The notes under the pieces are model-generated. The model was not told the origin of the DNA. It worked only from the letters and a program-made list of their open reading frames with translations, and searched no databases. Of a stretch of 64,000 bases of DNA, positions 25,970 through 34,520 are shown piece by piece. A program made the position numbers and the translations under genes. The stretch's first letter is position 1, and each line of letters begins with the position of its first letter. This DNA is from Clostridium sporogenes. GTDB taxonomy: Bacteria; Bacillota; Clostridia; Clostridiales; Clostridiaceae. The stretch lies in contig NZ_CP011663.1 of NCBI RefSeq assembly GCF_001020205.1, positions 3,410,001-3,474,000 on the forward strand, in the 5' to 3' direction.

Positions 25970-26119
25970 ATGTTTAATTTTAGTGGGGTATTAAGTATAA
26001 AAAAAGATGGGGAAATAATATATGAGAAAAAAGATACCTTTACACTGAATAAAGAAAAAACTTCTTATGAAAAATTCACTGAAGATAAAATAAAATTAAT
26101 GCAGGAAGTTAATGTATAA
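25970..26119 (+). CDS. 49-residue ORF behind a SOS box
   Basis: Starts MFNFSGVLSIKKDGEIIYEK and ends KLMQEVNV, with AGGAAAGGGG ten bases upstream of the ATG. It is hydrophilic, with no membrane segment and no recognised family. The good ribosome site and the LexA-type promoter argue that it is real. It lies between the phage repressor and tRNA-Leu. It could be a DNA-damage-induced regulator such as a small antirepressor, or a chromosomal SOS gene. Confidence 0.55.
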   Translation: MFNFSGVLSIKKDGEIIYEKKDTFTLNKEKTSYEKFTEDKIKLMQEVNV

Positions 26120-26322
26120 TGTAAAAATATATAACTATTATACTCATAGATTCAACAAAAACATTTTTCTATAAAACATTAATAATTTCTAAACAGTTAA
26201 TTGATATATTAAAATAGCATCCTAGGCATAACAATAGATCTATCTATAAGATTATAGTAAAAATTAGCAAAACCTATTAAATAAATGTTATTTTATTTTG
26301 ATAATTATACTAACATAAAACA

Positions 26323-26353
26323 AAAGACCTTGGGAAACTAATCCAAAGTCTTT
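26323..26353 (-). terminator. Terminator downstream of tRNA-Leu
   Basis: Arms AAAGACCTTGG and CCAAAGTCTTT pair with one mismatched/bulged position around an 8-base loop. The minus-strand tail reads TTTTGTTTTAT. It lies 14 bases after the CCA end. Confidence 0.75.
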
Positions 26354-26367
26354 AAACATGTTTATAT

Positions 26368-26454
26368 TGGTGCCGAAGGCGGGAGTCGAACCCGCACGAA
26401 GTTACCCTCGACGGATTTTGAATCCGTTGCGTCTGCCAATTCCACCACTCCGGC
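26368..26454 (-). tRNA. tRNA-Leu (anticodon CAA)
   Basis: 87 bases including an encoded CCA (26368-26370). Acceptor arms GCCGGAG and CTTCGGC pair, the T arm reads CGGGTTCGACTCCCG, and the anticodon stem GGATT-CAA-AATCC region gives CAA (decodes UUG). The long variable arm typical of leucine tRNA is present. No duplicate of its 3' end is visible on the phage side, so it is not clearly the attachment site. Confidence 0.95.
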
Positions 26455-26599
26455 AAGAATGATTTAACGTTATAATAATAACATATTATAACCTTTTAGT
26501 CAACAAATCAATTAATTTTTATTAATTCATTGCTCCTAATATATAACTATTTAATTATAAATACTCTATAAATGTATAATATATTATTCATAAATTCAA

Positions 26600-26635
26600 A
26601 AGAGATTAGACATATATAAATATATCTAATCTCTT
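26600..26635 (-). terminator. Terminator of the SASP gene
   Basis: Arms AGAGATTAGA (26601-26610) and TCTAATCTCT (26625-26634) with an AT loop; the minus strand continues TTTTGAATTT. About 50 bases after the SASP stop. Confidence 0.65.
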
Positions 26636-26685
26636 AAGCTGTTTTAATTAACAAGATTTATATTTTAATTTAATTAACTCAATTA

Positions 26686-26889
26686 CTATTTTAAGCTATT
26701 TTCGTATGCTTCTACCATTTTCTTTGTCATTCCGCCACCAACATAGCCATTTTGTCTTGCTGTTAAGTTTCCTTTATCAACAGTATCGTAGTTTGATAAA
26801 CCTACTTCGTTAGCAACTTCCATTTTTAAATTTTTTAATCCTTGTTTAGCTTCTGGTACTACTAATTGATTTGAACTTCTGTTTGCCAT
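26686..26889 (-). CDS. Alpha/beta-type small acid-soluble spore protein
   Basis: 67 residues. It contains the family signature KMEVANEVGLSNYDTVDKGN, where the GPR protease cleaves in the ELSNYDTV-like segment, and the DNA-binding C-terminal part LTARQNGYVGGGMTKKMV. In the forespore it coats DNA, switches it to an A-like form and protects it, then is degraded at germination. It is preceded by AGGAGGACG and a 30-base palindrome. Expected to be sigma-G dependent, but I did not find a convincing promoter. Confidence 0.95.
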   Translation of the reverse strand: MANRSSNQLVVPEAKQGLKNLKMEVANEVGLSNYDTVDKGNLTARQNGYVGGGMTKKMVEAYENSLK

Positions 26890-26917
26890 TTTAATCGTCC
26901 TCCTTTTATCTTTAAAA

Positions 26918-26947
26918 ATATTACAAACTTAATTAAGTTTGTAATAT
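26918..26947. repeat. 30-base perfect palindrome upstream of the SASP gene
   Basis: ATATTACAAACTTAA followed by its exact complement. It lies 29 bases upstream of the SASP start, most likely inside the 5' untranslated region, where it would form a 5' stem-loop that may stabilise the mRNA, or serve as a dimeric protein site. Confidence 0.6.
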
Positions 26948-27072
26948 AAGTTTGTGTTATTTTTTTGATATTACTCTAGTGAATTAAATGAATTTCTTGT
27001 ATTATTTTCTTTAAAATCATATATTTTCAAAATATCCTTTAATTTTTATAGTTTAAATAAATTTATTTATAT

Positions 27073-27213
27073 TTATTCTATAGGTTCTCCTTTAAAATTC
27101 TCATATTTAGAAGGTGCCTTTTTTTCTCTATTATCTGCATCATATTGTGGTCTATGCCCATCTAATTCTTTTGATTTTTTATGTTTTTCTCCTTTATAGC
27201 TATTAGAATACAC
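27073..27213 (-). CDS. Small hydrophilic protein, 46 residues
   Basis: GTG start with GGAGAGG ten bases upstream. The sequence begins MYSNSYKGEKHKKSKELDGH and ends YENFKGEPIE. It is Lys/Glu/Asn-rich, with no cysteines, no membrane segment and no recognised family. Its size, composition and SASP neighbour suggest a minor spore or stress protein, but this is inference. Confidence 0.5.
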   Translation of the reverse strand: MYSNSYKGEKHKKSKELDGHRPQYDADNREKKAPSKYENFKGEPIE

Positions 27214-27456
27214 TTTAATCCTCTCCTTTCTCTTATAGTTTTTTATTTTAAATTCTTTTTATTCATATTTTCAATCTAAGGGAAAATACATATCATTTTA
27301 AAGCGATTCTTTTATATTTATTTAAATAATTACAAATTTATTTATGATTTAATTCTTTATAAATCAGCTATGAACCTAAAATATGAGTGTACTATAAATA
27401 GTGCACCCATAGTAATCCTTATATTTATTTTAATAAAACCATATTTTTTTATTATT

Positions 27457-27576
27457 CTATTCAGTTAATTTTATGGCACCTTTAGATGAATGTTTTTTCA
27501 TTTCATCTGCCTGTATTTTTTCTGGTTTTTCACTTTTTTTCATTCTTTTTGCTTCTTTTTTATCTTCTCTGTGCAT
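27457..27576 (-). CDS. Small Lys/Glu-rich protein, 39 residues
   Basis: Starts MHREDKKEAKRMKKSEKPEK and ends GAIKLTE; AGGAGTG lies upstream of the ATG. Highly charged and probably disordered. It resembles in style the other micro-genes at 27073 and 28067. Unrecognised; possibly a spore or nucleic-acid-binding protein. Confidence 0.45.
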   Translation of the reverse strand: MHREDKKEAKRMKKSEKPEKIQADEMKKHSSKGAIKLTE

Positions 27577-27632
27577 AACTTAATACACTCCTTTCTAATT
27601 ATAGAATGTACAAATTAGGTTTTTATATGCTT

Positions 27633-27923
27633 TTATTTTTTTATGTTTTCCTTTATTATAGTTGTACTAGAAATTAAATCATGCATAAAATTTGATCCTC
27701 TAGAAATCAAAAATCCTGTAAAAATTATTCCTAAATAAGGCACATTAACATTTATATCTAATGTCTTTAGAAAGTCCATTCCTGTAGTTAAGCATAATAC
27801 TTCACTAAAAATAAAAGCTCCTACTCGATCAATATTTAACTTACCATTCTGCCAAAATATTTTCGTTCCTTCCCAAAGAGCTTCAGATATAATAGACAAA
27901 ACCACAAATTTCATTATTCCCAT
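27633..27923 (-). CDS. Small membrane protein, holin-like
   Basis: 96 residues from the ATG at 27923, after GGGGGGAT; an in-frame upstream start at 27986 lacks a site. Hydrophobic segments at about 3-16, 32-48 and 65-80 and a charged tail, with SRGSNFMHDLIS near the end. This resembles small phage-derived or conserved clostridial membrane proteins. It lies outside the phage element, among spore-related micro-genes, and its function is unknown. Confidence 0.5.
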   Translation of the reverse strand: MGIMKFVVLSIISEALWEGTKIFWQNGKLNIDRVGAFIFSEVLCLTTGMDFLKTLDINVNVPYLGIIFTGFLISRGSNFMHDLISSTTIIKENIKK

Positions 27924-28066
27924 TTTTATCCCCCCATAAAACTTTATGAGGGGATACTTATAACTATTACTTATTATATTTTTCATATATAATTGATTTA
28001 TAATTTTAATATAATATTTTACTAAAAACTATGAAAATTTTACAATTATATTTAAATCTAATTTAA

Positions 28067-28195
28067 TTATTTATTTTCTTTTAATCCAAAAACCGCTCTT
28101 GCACTTTCTGCTTGGGGATCATGTTTTATATTTTTCTTTTTAAAATTACCATCTTCTTTTTTATCATGTTGTGTTCTATTATATTTCTTAGACAT
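28067..28195 (-). CDS. Small basic protein, 42 residues (CPC_1213-like)
   Basis: Starts MSKKYNRTQHDKKEDGNFKK and ends in a KHDPQAESARAVFGLKE motif. GGAGTG precedes the ATG. I associate this C-terminal motif with the short clostridial CPC_1213-type proteins of unknown function, from memory only. No membrane segment. Confidence 0.55.
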   Translation of the reverse strand: MSKKYNRTQHDKKEDGNFKKKNIKHDPQAESARAVFGLKENK

Positions 28196-28366
28196 AAAAA
28201 CACTCCTCTCTAATTATAATATTTCACTTATAATATTTTTTATTTATGTAAATTTAAATTCTTTTAAAATATCTAACCTTATTTTACATATATATCATTT
28301 TACTTATTATTTAAATCTATGATATAATTAATAAACAACAAATGCCATTAATATAGGGGTGATCTT

Positions 28367-28795
28367 ATGAAAGAAATAGGTTATATTAAATCAGTAAAAG
28401 ATGGCTATGCTTCTGTTATATTTAAAAGAAAATCTGGTTGTGGAGATAACTGTGCTGGTTGCAAATCTAACTGTGGATCTAAATCTATAACTACAGATGT
28501 TAAAGATACGCTAGGAGTGTCTATAGGAGATATGGTAGAAATAGATATGGCTACCAAATCATTTTTTGCTATGACATTTTGGACATATACTTTCCCATTA
28601 ATAATGCTAGTAATTGGTTTAGTTAGTTCTCTTTTAATTTTCAAAAACTTAGGCATAAAACAGTATGAATTACTTGCAACAGCAGTTGGTTTAGTATTTT
28701 TAAGTATTTCTTATTCTGTTTTAAGTCATATGGATAAAAAATTAGGTAAAAACCAAAGTTACACTCTTAAAATGACACGAATACTTAACAAATAA
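28367..28795 (+). CDS. SoxR-reducing / RseC-MucC family membrane protein
   Basis: 142 residues. The N-terminal domain carries the cysteine cluster CGDNCAGCKSNCG (about 25-37), and two membrane segments follow at about 70-90 and 100-118. The family is linked to reducing the SoxR Fe-S cluster (with Rnf) or to envelope stress signalling. The ribosome site AGGGGTGAT precedes the ATG. It is transcribed towards aspS, with a shared terminator between them. Confidence 0.8.
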   Translation: MKEIGYIKSVKDGYASVIFKRKSGCGDNCAGCKSNCGSKSITTDVKDTLGVSIGDMVEIDMATKSFFAMTFWTYTFPLIMLVIGLVSSLLIFKNLGIKQYELLATAVGLVFLSISYSVLSHMDKKLGKNQSYTLKMTRILNK

Positions 28796-28828
28796 AATAA
28801 GGAAAGCGCATGGCACTTTCCTTATTTT
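28794..28828. terminator. Bidirectional terminator between rseC-like gene and aspS
   Basis: Perfect 13-base arms AAAATAAGGAAAG (28794-28806) and CTTTCCTTATTTT (28816-28828) between convergent genes. The core resembles the hairpins at 48181-48213 and 48772-48800. Confidence 0.85.
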
Positions 28829-28829
28829 A

Positions 28830-30611
28830 TTAATCTTCTTTTTCTATTTTTTTTATTCCTAATTCTTCTAATTGATTTTCATCAACTACATTTGGTGCTT
28901 CTGTTAATGGGCAGAATGCATTTTGATTCTTAGGGAATGTTATTACGTCTTTAATATTTTCTGTTCCTGCTAAGAACATTATCATTCTATCAAGACCATA
29001 AGCTAATCCACCATGTGGTGGTGGTCCAAATTTAAACGCTTCAAGTAAGAACCCAAATCTTTCCCAAGCCTTTTCTTTAGTAAAGCCTAATACATTAAAC
29101 ATTTTTTCTTGAAGTTTACTATCATGTATTCTTATACTTCCTCCACCTAATTCTTCTCCGTTTAATACTATGTCGTAAGCCTTTGCCCTTACCTTTCCTG
29201 GGTCTGTATCTAATAGTTCTATATCCTCATCCATTAATGCTGTAAATGGATGATGTTCTGCTTGATATCTGCCCTCTTCTTCATTGTAAGATAATAATGG
29301 GAATTCAGTTATCCATACAAATCTAAATTCATCTTTATTTATAATATCTAATTCTTTTGCTAGATGTAATCTTAATGCGCCTAAACTTTCAAATACTACA
29401 TTATTTTTATCCGCTACTATTAATATTAAATCTCCTACTTTAGCATCCATTTTTTCTAATATAGCTTTCATTTCTTCTTCTTTTAAGAATTTAGCTATTG
29501 GAGATTTTATTTCATCTTCTTTGTAAGCTATCCAAGCTAATCCTTTTGCTTTATAAGTTTTAACAAAGTCTTGTAGCTTATCTATTTGTTTTCTTCCCAT
29601 AGTAGCACAGTTACCTGCTTTTATTGCTCTTACAGAACCACCGGCTTCTATAGCTCCTTTGAATACTCTAAATTCTGAATTTTTAACAACTTCTGTTAAA
29701 TCATTTATTTCCATTCCAAATCTTAAATCTGGTTTATCTGAACCGTATCTTTCCATAGCTATTTTGTATGGCATTCTTTCTATTGGAAGTTTTATATCTA
29801 TTCCTGCAACTTCTTTAAATACTTTAGCTAATAATCTTTCGTTTAATTCTATTACATCATCTTCTTCTACAAATGATAATTCCATATCTATTTGTGTAAA
29901 TTCTGGTTGTCTATTAGCTCTTAAATCTTCATCCCTAAAACATTTTGTTATTTGAAAATATTTATCATAGCCTGAAACCATTAAAAGCTGTTTAAATATT
30001 TGTGGTGATTGTGGTAATGCATAAAACATTCCTTTATAATTTCTACTTGGAACTAAATAGTCACGGGCTCCTTCTGGAGTACTTTTTGTAAGTATTGGAG
30101 TTTCCATTTCTAAAAAGCCATTTTCATCTAAGAAATTTCTAACAACTTTACATGTCTTATGTCTTACCATAAATATTTTTTGCATATCTGGTCTTCTTAA
30201 ATCAAGATATCTATATTTTAATCTTATATTTTCAGACGCATCCAAACCTTCCTTTATGTATATAGGAGGTGTTTCTGATTCAGATAATATTTTTATATGT
30301 TCTCCTTTTAATTCCACAGCTCCAGTTTCCATATCATTGTTTGGTGATTGTCTTTTAACTATTTCACCTGTTACAGCTATGCAATATTCTGATTTTACGT
30401 TATCTGATTTTTGGAAGGCTTCTTTATTTATTTCTTCCCCAAAAACTATCTGCATAATTCCTGTTCTATCTCTTAAATCTACAAATATTAAACCTCCTAA
30501 ATTTCTCTTTCTTTGAACCCATCCCATAACTGTAACTTTTTGTCCTATATTATTTTCTCTAGGCTCACCACACATTATTGTTCTCTTAAGTCCTCTTAAA
30601 GCTTCTCCCAT
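28830..30611 (-). CDS. aspS: Aspartyl-tRNA synthetase
   Basis: 593 residues, the usual length of the bacterial type. N-terminal OB-fold anticodon-binding domain (VMGWVQRKRNLGGLIFVDLRD), class II catalytic domain with FRDEDLRANRQPEFTQID (motif 2), the bacterial GAD insertion (about 285-420) and motif 3 GLAYGLDRMIMFLAG. It charges tRNA-Asp with aspartate. It lies downstream of hisS by 40 bases and is probably in one operon with it. GGAGG precedes the ATG. No T-box leader is seen. Confidence 0.97.
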   Translation of the reverse strand: MGEALRGLKRTIMCGEPRENNIGQKVTVMGWVQRKRNLGGLIFVDLRDRTGIMQIVFGEEINKEAFQKSDNVKSEYCIAVTGEIVKRQSPNNDMETGAVELKGEHIKILSESETPPIYIKEGLDASENIRLKYRYLDLRRPDMQKIFMVRHKTCKVVRNFLDENGFLEMETPILTKSTPEGARDYLVPSRNYKGMFYALPQSPQIFKQLLMVSGYDKYFQITKCFRDEDLRANRQPEFTQIDMELSFVEEDDVIELNERLLAKVFKEVAGIDIKLPIERMPYKIAMERYGSDKPDLRFGMEINDLTEVVKNSEFRVFKGAIEAGGSVRAIKAGNCATMGRKQIDKLQDFVKTYKAKGLAWIAYKEDEIKSPIAKFLKEEEMKAILEKMDAKVGDLILIVADKNNVVFESLGALRLHLAKELDIINKDEFRFVWITEFPLLSYNEEEGRYQAEHHPFTALMDEDIELLDTDPGKVRAKAYDIVLNGEELGGGSIRIHDSKLQEKMFNVLGFTKEKAWERFGFLLEAFKFGPPPHGGLAYGLDRMIMFLAGTENIKDVITFPKNQNAFCPLTEAPNVVDENQLEELGIKKIEKED

Positions 30612-30651
30612 TTTTATTCCTCCAAATATAGATTTGTTATTTTATTTTTGT

Positions 30652-31899
30652 CTATTTAAATACTTTAATTAATGTATCTATATCTTTTATATCAACTTCT
30701 ATTTGCTCACCATCTTCCATTCTTTTAACTGTTACTTTTCCAGTATTTAATTCTTCTTCACCTAATACCATAGAATATTTTGCTCCTATCCTATTAGCAT
30801 ACTTCATTTGGGCTTTAACACTTTTACCCATATGATCTATTTCACATTTTATGTGTCTATCTCTTAATTCTTTAGCTAACTTTAAAACTTCTAATTTAGC
30901 TTTCTCTCCCATATTTCCTAAATATAAATCTATATATGCTTCTTCTGGAATTTCTATTGCCTTTTCTTGTAATGTTAAAAGTAATCTTTCCATTCCCATT
31001 CCAAATCCTATTGCTGGCATGGAAGGCCCACCTATTTCTTCTATAAGATAGTCATATCTTCCTCCTGCACATATAGTTATATCATCTGTTATAAATTCAA
31101 ATACAGTTTTACTATAATAGTCTAATCCTCTAACTATAAATGGATCTACTTTATAATTTATATTTAACACATCTAAATAATTTTTTAGTGATTCGAAATG
31201 TTCCTTACATTCATCACATATATAATCTAATATGATTGGTGCATCCTTTACTATTTCTTTACAAGTATCAACCTTGCAATCTAATATTCTAAGTGGATTC
31301 TTATCAAATCTAGTCTTGCAAGTTGAACATAGTTTATCATAGTTTTTAGATAAATATTTTTTTAGTGCTTCATTATAAGTTTTCCTGCATTTAGGGCAAC
31401 CTATGCTATTTATATTTAATTCTACACCCTTTACACCTAATTCTTTATATATTCTAACAGGTATACTTATAACTTCTGCATCCACGGATGCATCTTTTGC
31501 TCCAAAAATTTCTATTCCAAATTGATGATGTTGTCTAAGTCTTCCCTTTTGAACATTTTCATATCTCATAACAGGTGTAAAATAATACATCTTTGTAGGT
31601 TGAGTTTCATTGAATAATCTTCCTTCAACAAATGCTCTTACTGCTGGTGATGTTCCTTCTGGTTTTAAAGTTATACTTCTACCAGCTTTATCTTCAAAAG
31701 TATACATTTCCTTTTGAACTACATCTGTAGTCTCCCCTACTCCCCTTTGAAATAACTCTGTATATTCAAAAATTGGTGTTCTTATTTCTCTACATCCAAA
31801 ATCTGCTGCTATATTTCTAAATTTATTCTCTAAATATTGCCACTTATATGATTCTGTAGGCAATAAATCTTTTGTACCCTTTGGCGCTTGCAATGACAT
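30652..31899 (-). CDS. hisS: Histidyl-tRNA synthetase
   Basis: 415 residues. The class II core includes PKGTKDLLPTES at the N-terminus, RYENVQKGRLRQHHQFGIEIFG (motif 2), GLDYYSKTVFEF and GGRYDYL (histidine-specific), and motif 3 AIGFGMGMERLLL. The C-terminal anticodon domain runs from about 325. The middle carries several CxxC pairs (CPKC, CSTC, CDEC), a clostridial-type insertion that may bind zinc. It charges tRNA-His and sits upstream of aspS. Confidence 0.97.
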   Translation of the reverse strand: MSLQAPKGTKDLLPTESYKWQYLENKFRNIAADFGCREIRTPIFEYTELFQRGVGETTDVVQKEMYTFEDKAGRSITLKPEGTSPAVRAFVEGRLFNETQPTKMYYFTPVMRYENVQKGRLRQHHQFGIEIFGAKDASVDAEVISIPVRIYKELGVKGVELNINSIGCPKCRKTYNEALKKYLSKNYDKLCSTCKTRFDKNPLRILDCKVDTCKEIVKDAPIILDYICDECKEHFESLKNYLDVLNINYKVDPFIVRGLDYYSKTVFEFITDDITICAGGRYDYLIEEIGGPSMPAIGFGMGMERLLLTLQEKAIEIPEEAYIDLYLGNMGEKAKLEVLKLAKELRDRHIKCEIDHMGKSVKAQMKYANRIGAKYSMVLGEEELNTGKVTVKRMEDGEQIEVDIKDIDTLIKVFK

Positions 31900-31917
31900 T
31901 TATATTCCTCCTAAACA

Positions 31918-33348
31918 TTATAAATATAACGTATCTAATATTTTTTTCTTTCTCTGTACCATCTCTTCTACTCTTTTTGTATATTCTATTACATCTTTAA
32001 CATTAGGTGCTCTTTCAATCCTATTTTCATCCATAAATATTATTTTAGATACAGCATCTGCTCCTAAAGCTATTATGGTTTGTCTTTCTTCTATCATTTG
32101 TATATTGTATATTCCTATTTTATTTTCTTTTGAGTACCCTACATTCTCCATATTTCCTAACATATTTTTTTGTCTATACATGTAATAAGGTTTCATGCCT
32201 AAATCCTTAGCTAAAACTTCCGTTTCTTCATACATTTTATTTAATTCTTCCTGTTTAGGAATATTAAATTCCATTTTGTTAACTAACTTTTCGTGAAGTA
32301 TAGAACCTCTTTTTATTGACATACCATGAACTGTTATATTATCCGGATTTAACTTTTTAATCCTCCTGCAAGTGTTTTTTATTTCCTCTATTCCTTCACC
32401 TGGAAGACCTACTATTAAATCCATGTTTATGTTCTTAAATCCTATGCTCTTAGCTAAGTGATAAATTCTTTCTATATCTTCTACAGAATGGGTTCTTCCT
32501 ATATTTTTTAAGGTTCTATTATTCATAGTTTGGGGATTTATGCTTATTCTATCTACATTATATTTTTTCATAGATAGTAATTTTTCTTCTGTAATACTAT
32601 CTGGCCTTCCACATTCCACTGTAAATTCTTCTACTTCTTTATTATGTACAAAATTATAATATATTTTGTTTAATATTTTTTCAAACTGAGCATTGTTAAC
32701 AGAAGTCGGGGTTCCCCCTCCAAAATAAACACATTGTATTTTTAACTTCTTATGTTGTATATATTTTGAAAGCATATCTATTTCATAATAAAGAGCCTTT
32801 AAATAAGGCTCTACTAAGTTTTTACACTTACCTATTGGATTTGATGTAAAAGAACAGTATAAACATCTAGTTGGACAAAAAGGCATACCTACATATACGC
32901 TTATAGTGTTTTGATCCTTGTTTACAATAGATTTTTCCATATTAGCAATATGTATACATAATTTAGTTTTATCCTCTCTAGTATTGCGGTGCTTACTAAA
33001 CCAATTTATTATTTCTTCTTCTTCCATTCCTTTATTCATTAAATCTAAAGCTATCTTGCTTGGTCTTATTCCTACTAAAGTTCCCCAGGGCAAATTTTTG
33101 TTAGTAATTGATTTTAAGTATAAAAAAAGAAATTTTTTTACCCATTCTTTCTTAGCTAAATCAGCATCTTTTTTATATTTTATTTCATCCTCTTCTTTTT
33201 TTATATACATTCCTTCATCAGTTATCTCTATTTTCATATCATAATCTTCATTATCAAAAATAATATCATAAAAATTATAATATATATTTAATATTTGATA
33301 TACATCGTATCTGTACTGCATATCATTTAAATTTATTTTCAGCTTCAT
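31918..33348 (-). CDS. hemZ: Coproporphyrinogen III dehydrogenase-type radical SAM protein HemZ
   Basis: About 476 residues from the ATG at 33348, with TTGGAG upstream; the GTG nine bases earlier touches that site. The radical SAM cluster motif is CPTRCLYC (about 168-175), followed by GGGTPTS and the HemN-like barrel with DNITVHGMSIKRGS. The N-terminal ~150 residues are the HemZ-specific extension. It belongs to the oxygen-independent HemN/HemZ family, but whether this organism makes haem with it is not shown here. Confidence 0.85.
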   Translation of the reverse strand: MKLKINLNDMQYRYDVYQILNIYYNFYDIIFDNEDYDMKIEITDEGMYIKKEEDEIKYKKDADLAKKEWVKKFLFLYLKSITNKNLPWGTLVGIRPSKIALDLMNKGMEEEEIINWFSKHRNTREDKTKLCIHIANMEKSIVNKDQNTISVYVGMPFCPTRCLYCSFTSNPIGKCKNLVEPYLKALYYEIDMLSKYIQHKKLKIQCVYFGGGTPTSVNNAQFEKILNKIYYNFVHNKEVEEFTVECGRPDSITEEKLLSMKKYNVDRISINPQTMNNRTLKNIGRTHSVEDIERIYHLAKSIGFKNINMDLIVGLPGEGIEEIKNTCRRIKKLNPDNITVHGMSIKRGSILHEKLVNKMEFNIPKQEELNKMYEETEVLAKDLGMKPYYMYRQKNMLGNMENVGYSKENKIGIYNIQMIEERQTIIALGADAVSKIIFMDENRIERAPNVKDVIEYTKRVEEMVQRKKKILDTLYL

Positions 33349-33386
33349 ATTATGCACTCCAATGCTTTTAAAGGGATATATCTATT

Positions 33387-33986
33387 TTAAAAAAACGGAT
33401 TATTGTGTTTTTCATATCCTATTGTAGATTCTGGTCCATGACCTGGGAACACATATATATCTGGTTCTAATACAATTATCTTACTTTGAATACTATTTAT
33501 TAATGTATTATGACTTCCTCCGATAAAATCACTTCTTCCAATAGACTCTCTAAACAATGTGTCTCCTGTAAATATAACATTATTCACTAAAAAACTCATT
33601 CCACCTGGACTATGCCCTGGAGTTTCTATAGCCTTTATCTTTAAATTCCCTAATTGAAATACCTTTCCTTCTAACAAGTACTCATCTGCATTTTTGTATT
33701 TACCAAAGTTTCCAAATATATATCCTGCCTCTTTAATTAGATCCTCATCTTTTTTATTTATATAAAAAGGTATATTGTATTTATCCTTTATTGCCTCTAC
33801 TCCACCTACATGATCTATATGTCCATGAGTTAGTAAAATAAATTGTGGTATTAAATTATTATCTTCTATAGTCTTTATTATATCCTCTGGGTCTCCACCT
33901 GGATCTATAATTGCACATTTATCTTGGTCTATTAACAAATAACAATTCGCATTATATATACCAACAGGTATTGTTTTTATATCCAT
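33387..33986 (-). CDS. Metallo-beta-lactamase-fold hydrolase (glyoxalase II-like)
   Basis: About 199 residues from the ATG at 33986 (MDIKTIPVGIYNANCYLL), after AGAGGTG. The metal ligands are visible: THGHIDHVGG, the ETPGHSPGG histidine, FTGDTLFRESIGR and FPGHGPEST. The size and the GRSD motif fit the YcbL/GloB-like group, which hydrolyses thioesters such as S-lactoylglutathione or similar. The substrate in this organism is unknown. Confidence 0.85.
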   Translation of the reverse strand: MDIKTIPVGIYNANCYLLIDQDKCAIIDPGGDPEDIIKTIEDNNLIPQFILLTHGHIDHVGGVEAIKDKYNIPFYINKKDEDLIKEAGYIFGNFGKYKNADEYLLEGKVFQLGNLKIKAIETPGHSPGGMSFLVNNVIFTGDTLFRESIGRSDFIGGSHNTLINSIQSKIIVLEPDIYVFPGHGPESTIGYEKHNNPFF

Positions 33987-34038
33987 TAAATACACCTCTT
34001 TTTAATTTTTCTACTCTTTCTAGTATATAACTAAATTT

Positions 34039-34488
34039 TTAAAATGTCTTCTTACTATCCAAAAGTATTGTAACTGGCCCATCATTTTCTATATAAACCT
34101 TCATATCCGCTCCAAATTCTCCAGTTGCTACATTGTTTACTTCTTTTTTTACTGATTCTACGAACTTATTATATAATGTATAAGCTTCTTCTCCTCCTAA
34201 AGCTTCTATAAAACTCGGTCTTCTTCCTTTTCTACAATCTCCATATAAGGTAAATTGAGAAACGATTATTATATCTCCACCTATATCTAATAAGGATTTA
34301 TTTAATTTTTCATTTTCATCTTCAAATATTCTTAAATTTATTATTTTTTCTTTTAAATATTTTATATCCTCTCCTGTATCTTCTCTTGATATTCCTAAAA
34401 GAACATTTAATCCTTTGCCTATGCTTCCTATAACTTTTCCATCTACTTCTACTTTAGAAGATATAACTCTTTGAACTACCGCTCTCAA
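34039..34488 (-). CDS. dtd: D-aminoacyl-tRNA deacylase
   Basis: 149 residues with both active-site signatures: SQFTLYGDCRKGRRPSF and the C-terminal NDGPVT cis-Gly-Pro motif. It removes D-amino acids wrongly attached to tRNA. The start is TTG at 34488 (34486-34488 on the plus strand reads CAA), with AAAGGTGGG six bases upstream. The gene follows relA by about 30 bases, an arrangement common in Firmicutes. Confidence 0.95.
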   Translation of the reverse strand: MRAVVQRVISSKVEVDGKVIGSIGKGLNVLLGISREDTGEDIKYLKEKIINLRIFEDENEKLNKSLLDIGGDIIIVSQFTLYGDCRKGRRPSFIEALGGEEAYTLYNKFVESVKKEVNNVATGEFGADMKVYIENDGPVTILLDSKKTF

Positions 34489-34520
34489 ACATATCCCACC
34501 TTTATTTTAATCTTATACAT

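Noticed and set aside
26368..26454. tRNA-Leu as the phage attachment site
   Set aside because: No copy of the tRNA 3' end is seen on the phage side, no integrase gene is in the window, and the far end of the element is outside it.
30612..30651. T-box leader for aspS
   Set aside because: Only 40 bases separate hisS and aspS and no T-box sequence or specifier stem is visible; likewise none before hisS.
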